Part shown: one piece after another, positions 4,728-6,932 of the stretch | Numbering within the stretch: the first letter of the stretch is position 1 | Layout of the letters: the number at the start of each line of letters is the position of its first letter | Assembly (NCBI GenBank): GCA_934247875.1 | Contig: CAKQJZ010000095.1 | Location: 1-6,932 of the forward strand | Direction: 5' to 3' | Source: an uncultured Spirochaetales bacterium | GTDB lineage: Bacteria > Spirochaetota > Spirochaetia > Sphaerochaetales > Sphaerochaetaceae | DNA: 6,932 nucleotides | Translations under genes and position numbers: made by a program | Notes under the pieces: generated by a model | Told to the model about the DNA's origin: nothing | What the model saw: only the letters and a program-made list of their open reading frames with translations | The model's database searches: none

Positions 4728-6160
4728 GCTTTAAGAATTATCCAAAGCGCTCCAGAGCCACCGGCATTCAGAGGAGCGCTCTTTTTTTCACTCACTAGCC
4801 CCGACTCATCCAAGACACGCTCTGCGACGCTCCTCAAGACGCCGACGCCGTCTTCGCTATGAAGCCCTTTGCCTGTGATGATTGAAATCTTTCTGATTCC
4901 ATTCTCTTTGCATTCTTTCAAAAACTCAGCAACAGCAGAATTGGCTTCATCCTTAGTCATCTGATGAAGATCTAGTGTTGCTTGTGGCCTCATTATCCTG
5001 AGTTCATTTATAGTAAGCGCTCTCTTCTTGCTCTCTTCGCCCTTTTCTTTGAGAATCTCATCAAAGGTCTTAACATCCTCTTCCTTATACTCTTCAAGTA
5101 TCTCAGAGAACTCCTTTGTTGGAGTATAATGCTTTGCCTGTTTTATCTCAGGAAGATCTGGAAGCTTCTCGTTCTTCGCTTCTTCACGCTTGAAATCACT
5201 GTTCCCACCAAGAACAGACCAAGCAGCATTAGGTGCTCTCTCATAGTCCTCGCTCTCTTTGAATAGAGGATTAGGAGTGCTTTCCTCTTCCTTTGCTTCT
5301 TCTTTGATTACAACCTCTTCACATGTCTTTGAGACAGTATTCACGTAGCTAGTAAGAATCTCGCTAAAGCTCTTAGTTGGCTTATATTGCGCTTTTGGAG
5401 GAATTGAAGCTTCTTCTTTCTTCTCTTCTTTTGGAGGTTCTTCTTTCTTTACTTCACGAACAAAGCTCTCATTGCCACCTAAGACAGACCATGAAGCTTT
5501 GGGATCTCTTGTCCACTCAGAGTCTTTCTTGAAGAGATTGTCAGAGAGAATCTCGACATCTTTCTTTTCTTCTAGAATCTTATCTTCTTTTATTTCTATT
5601 TCTTCTTTCTTCTTAGGCGACTCAAAACTAGAGAGGATCTCACTGAAGTCTTTAGTGCCTTTATACTCTTTGCTTACACGCTTGTATGGCTCTTTAGAAG
5701 AGGGAGGAGCAAGCGGAGCTTTCTTCTCTACAGGTTTCTTTTCTACTTCTCTTACGCCTTCAAAGCGTGAGAGGATATCGCCAAATGACTTAGTTGGCTT
5801 ATATTCGCTCTTAGCTCTGACCTCGTTTTTAGCGCTTTTAGTGCTTTTGCCTTCCCATTTATCTAGTATAGCGCCAAAGTCTGTCTTCTTTCCGCCGCCT
5901 ACTCCTTTTTGAGTGCTTTTAGGCATAGAGAAAGGATTCCCTGAATGCTCATAAGAGTAGAGGATATCGGCAAAGGATGCATTTGGATTATACCCCTGAA
6001 CTATTTCAGATGGCTTTTTTGGAGGAGTAACAACCTTCTTCTTAGGTTTCTCTGCTTCTTTCTTTTCTTTCAGAACGATAGAAGCAAAGGGACTTATATC
6101 TTCAATGCCATCATTAAGGCTGCGCTTTATATTATCTTTTGATACTTTCTTCTTGCTCAC
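4724..6160 (-). CDS. Smr-domain protein with long repetitive N-terminal tail
   Basis: A 478-residue protein. The C-terminal Smr domain (about 394-478) has LDLHQMTKDEA (396-406, D397 and H399), ITGKGLHSEDGVGVLR (428-443) and GGSGALWIIL (467-476). These correspond to the DLHG, HGxG-like and closing motifs of Smr nucleases, which in known cases cut mRNA at collided ribosomes or act in DNA metabolism. Residues 1-380 are rich in Lys, Glu, Pro and Ser and look largely disordered. They carry seven F-x-[DE]-I-L motifs, often within Y-x-P-T-K-x-F-x-E-I-L-x-x-[YF], and two WSVLGGN modules. No signal peptide or membrane segment is visible, so it is probably cytosolic. The start is GTG, directly after the TGA of the CBS-ACT gene, with AGGGAAG five bases upstream. 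Substrate and partner are unknown. Confidence 0.88.
   Translation of the reverse strand: MSKKKVSKDNIKRSLNDGIEDISPFASIVLKEKKEAEKPKKKVVTPPKKPSEIVQGYNPNASFADILYSYEHSGNPFSMPKSTQKGVGGGKKTDFGAILDKWEGKSTKSAKNEVRAKSEYKPTKSFGDILSRFEGVREVEKKPVEKKAPLAPPSSKEPYKRVSKEYKGTKDFSEILSSFESPKKKEEIEIKEDKILEEKKDVEILSDNLFKKDSEWTRDPKASWSVLGGNESFVREVKKEEPPKEEKKEEASIPPKAQYKPTKSFSEILTSYVNTVSKTCEEVVIKEEAKEEESTPNPLFKESEDYERAPNAAWSVLGGNSDFKREEAKNEKLPDLPEIKQAKHYTPTKEFSEILEEYKEEDVKTFDEILKEKGEESKKRALTINELRIMRPQATLDLHQMTKDEANSAVAEFLKECKENGIRKISIITGKGLHSEDGVGVLRSVAERVLDESGLVSEKKSAPLNAGGSGALWIILKA
4746..4788 (+). terminator. Intrinsic terminator of infA, inside the Smr gene
   Basis: AGCGCTCC (4746-4753) pairs perfectly with GGAGCGCT (4773-4780) around a 19-base loop, and after one C come seven T residues (4782-4788). 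It lies 19 bases past the infA stop codon. On the other strand the same bases encode residues 458-472 of the Smr protein, including the conserved GGSGAL. The T run is only on the plus-strand 3' side, so it should act on infA transcripts and not on Smr transcripts. Confidence 0.82.
5039..5992 (-). repeat. Seven F-x-[DE]-I-L motif repeats in the Smr protein tail
   Basis: Protein-level repeats are centred on SFADIL (residues 62-67), DFGAIL (94-99), SFGDIL (125-130), DFSEIL (171-176), SFSEIL (264-269), EFSEIL (350-355) and TFDEIL (365-370). Five have an upstream Y-[KTN]-[PG]-[TN] and most have an aromatic residue plus E three to four positions after IL. DNA positions are 5948-5992, 5852-5884, 5759-5803, 5621-5665, 5342-5386, 5084-5128 and 5039-5071. 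Spacing is irregular, from about 20 to 93 residues. Confidence 0.85.
5183..5536 (-). repeat. Two WSVLGGN modules in the Smr protein tail
   Basis: Residues 209-236 (DNA 5453-5536) and 299-326 (DNA 5183-5266) align without gaps with 16 of 28 identities. Both begin with LFK, then R-x-P-x-A-x-WSVLGGN (224-230 and 314-320), and end F-x-R-E. Codons differ at synonymous sites, so this is an old duplication kept by selection rather than a recent copy. Confidence 0.8.
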
Positions 6161-6796
6161 TCAGACTTCCCTGATATCTAAAAGCTCTACATCAAGGGAT
6201 TTGAATATTTCTCTGAGATTCTCAACGCTCTCGCCTTGTACTTTAAGCGTGCACTTTCCCTGGCCCCTTATAGTGCCAATGGATACGATATCTATACCCC
6301 TCTTTGCGAGTTCCTCTGTAATGCTCGCTATAGTGCCTGGTCTATCTTTGACTTTCAGCGATATCCTGACACCATAGTGCCTAGCTCCAAAGAGCTCTAG
6401 GAGAAGTGAGAAGATATCACTTTTGGTAAGAAGTCCCTCTAAAACACCATCTTTATCTACAACAGGAAGAGATGAGATCTCTTTGTCAAACATCTCTTTA
6501 GCTGCACTTTCAATAGTTGCATCCAAATCTATTGTAGCTACTTCACTATTCATTACATCTTTGACACTCAAGCGTGAAATAAGATATGCCATCTTTGAAA
6601 GCGATGGACGTGATGATAGGTCAGGAACTGCAGTTATGATATCTTTCTCTGAGATGACGCCAACAAGCATGCCATCAGCATCTAATACAGGAAGATGATG
6701 AATAGCTTCTTTTTCCATAGTCTCTAGAACAGAATAGATGCTATCGTCATCTTTGCATATAATCGGATGCTTTGTCATATACTCGCTAACTGTCAT
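6161..6796 (-). CDS. CBS-CBS-ACT regulatory protein, AcuB-like
   Basis: A 211-residue cytosolic protein built from two CBS domains (about 1-56 and 77-133) and a C-terminal ACT domain (about 143-211). CBS signatures are VSEYMTKHPI (3-12), HHLPVLDADGMLVGVISEKD (33-52), VKDVMNSEVATI (78-89) and SLPVVDKDGVLEGLLTKSDI (109-128). The ACT domain opens ISLKVKDRPGTIASI, where DRPG (151-154) is the usual ligand-loop position. CBS pairs typically bind adenine nucleotides and ACT domains bind amino acids, so this is a likely metabolite sensor. The architecture and length match AcuB of Bacillus, but no acetoin genes are nearby, so the symbol is withheld. The start has AGAGGA eight bases upstream. It abuts the Smr gene with no gap and the two are probably cotranscribed. 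Confidence 0.9.
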   Translation of the reverse strand: MTVSEYMTKHPIICKDDDSIYSVLETMEKEAIHHLPVLDADGMLVGVISEKDIITAVPDLSSRPSLSKMAYLISRLSVKDVMNSEVATIDLDATIESAAKEMFDKEISSLPVVDKDGVLEGLLTKSDIFSLLLELFGARHYGVRISLKVKDRPGTIASITEELAKRGIDIVSIGTIRGQGKCTLKVQGESVENLREIFKSLDVELLDIREV

Positions 6797-6819
6797 TTCT
6801 AATTTCCTCTTTCGCTAAT

Positions 6820-6825
6820 TTTATA
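6820..6825 (-). promoter_or_regulatory. Possible -10 box of the CBS-ACT / Smr operon
   Basis: TATAAA on the minus strand lies 24 bases before the ATG at 6796, followed by a good ribosome site. The expected -35 position (about 6843-6848) reads GCTTTT, a poor match, so the promoter is weak, activated or misplaced. An imperfectly placed dyad ATGTT-GCA-AACAT (6852-6864) lies just upstream. Confidence 0.35.
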
Positions 6826-6891
6826 GAGAAACGATAAGAAAGAAAAGCTCCATGTTGCAAACATAGTCGTTACGCATGAAAACCCACCCCT

Positions 6892-6931
6892 AAAAAAGAT
6901 TTTTGAAAAGTTTTTAAGATTTTTCTTGACT
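6892..6931 (+). promoter_or_regulatory. UP-like A/T tracts and -35 box of a rightward promoter cut by the window edge
   Basis: Alternating tracts (AAAAAA 6892-6897, TTTTT 6900-6904, AAAA 6906-6909, TTTTT 6911-6915, TTTTT 6920-6924) lead into TTGACT (6926-6931), five of six for a -35 box. This arrangement resembles strong rRNA, tRNA or housekeeping promoters. The -10 box would be outside the window. Confidence 0.5.
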
Positions 6932-6932
6932 T

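Noticed and set aside
5472..5912. Open frame of 146 codons on the plus strand
   Set aside because: It is the antisense shadow of the low-complexity Lys/Glu-rich part of the Smr gene, whose reading frame has conserved motifs.
6821..6877. An 18-residue minus-strand open frame before the CBS-ACT gene, preceded by AGGGGTGGG
   Set aside because: It ends within the probable -10 box of the operon and shows no regulatory codon run or attenuator structure, so a leader peptide is not supported.

Overview
This window of about 6.9 kb carries six protein genes of ordinary bacterial type, tightly packed (about 90 percent coding), moderately AT-rich, with no sign of mobile elements or CRISPR. The organism is most likely a spirochaete, perhaps of the Sphaerochaeta/Treponema side. 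The clues are a long-form serine hydroxymethyltransferase (504 residues, with an insertion absent from the usual 415-430 residue enzyme), a stand-alone Smr protein with a long repetitive N-terminal tail, and a lone infA outside a ribosomal protein cluster. This is inference from protein style, not from a search.

Left part, minus strand. A hydantoinase/dihydropyrimidinase gene (1291-2658) overlaps by ATGA a gene that fuses a HAD phosphatase to a cytidine deaminase (140-1294). The pair ends in a strong intrinsic terminator at 99-135. Together they suggest pyrimidine nucleotide or nucleoside handling: dephosphorylation, deamination, and opening of a reduced pyrimidine or hydantoin ring. Their promoter seems to lie within and just after the glyA terminator, and its spacing predicts a leaderless or nearly leaderless mRNA.

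Middle. glyA (2733-4247, minus) ends at a clear terminator (2679-2713). It is divergent from infA (4509-4727, plus) across a 261-base AT-rich spacer. The spacer holds a good sigma70-type infA promoter, a perfect 9-bp dyad next to its -35 box, and a small hairpin just before the infA ribosome binding site.

Right part, minus strand. A CBS-CBS-ACT regulatory protein of AcuB type (6161-6796) abuts an Smr-domain protein (4724-6160) with no gap (TGA then GTG). The Smr gene converges on infA and the two share the bases TTAA as overlapping stop codons. The intrinsic terminator of infA therefore lies inside the Smr coding sequence. The Smr protein has a disordered, charged N-terminal region with seven copies of an F-x-[DE]-I-L motif and two copies of a WSVLGGN module. 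This is the most novel-looking element of the window.

The right edge (6892-6931) carries alternating A and T tracts ending in TTGACT on the plus strand. It looks like the UP element and -35 box of a strong promoter for a gene outside the window.
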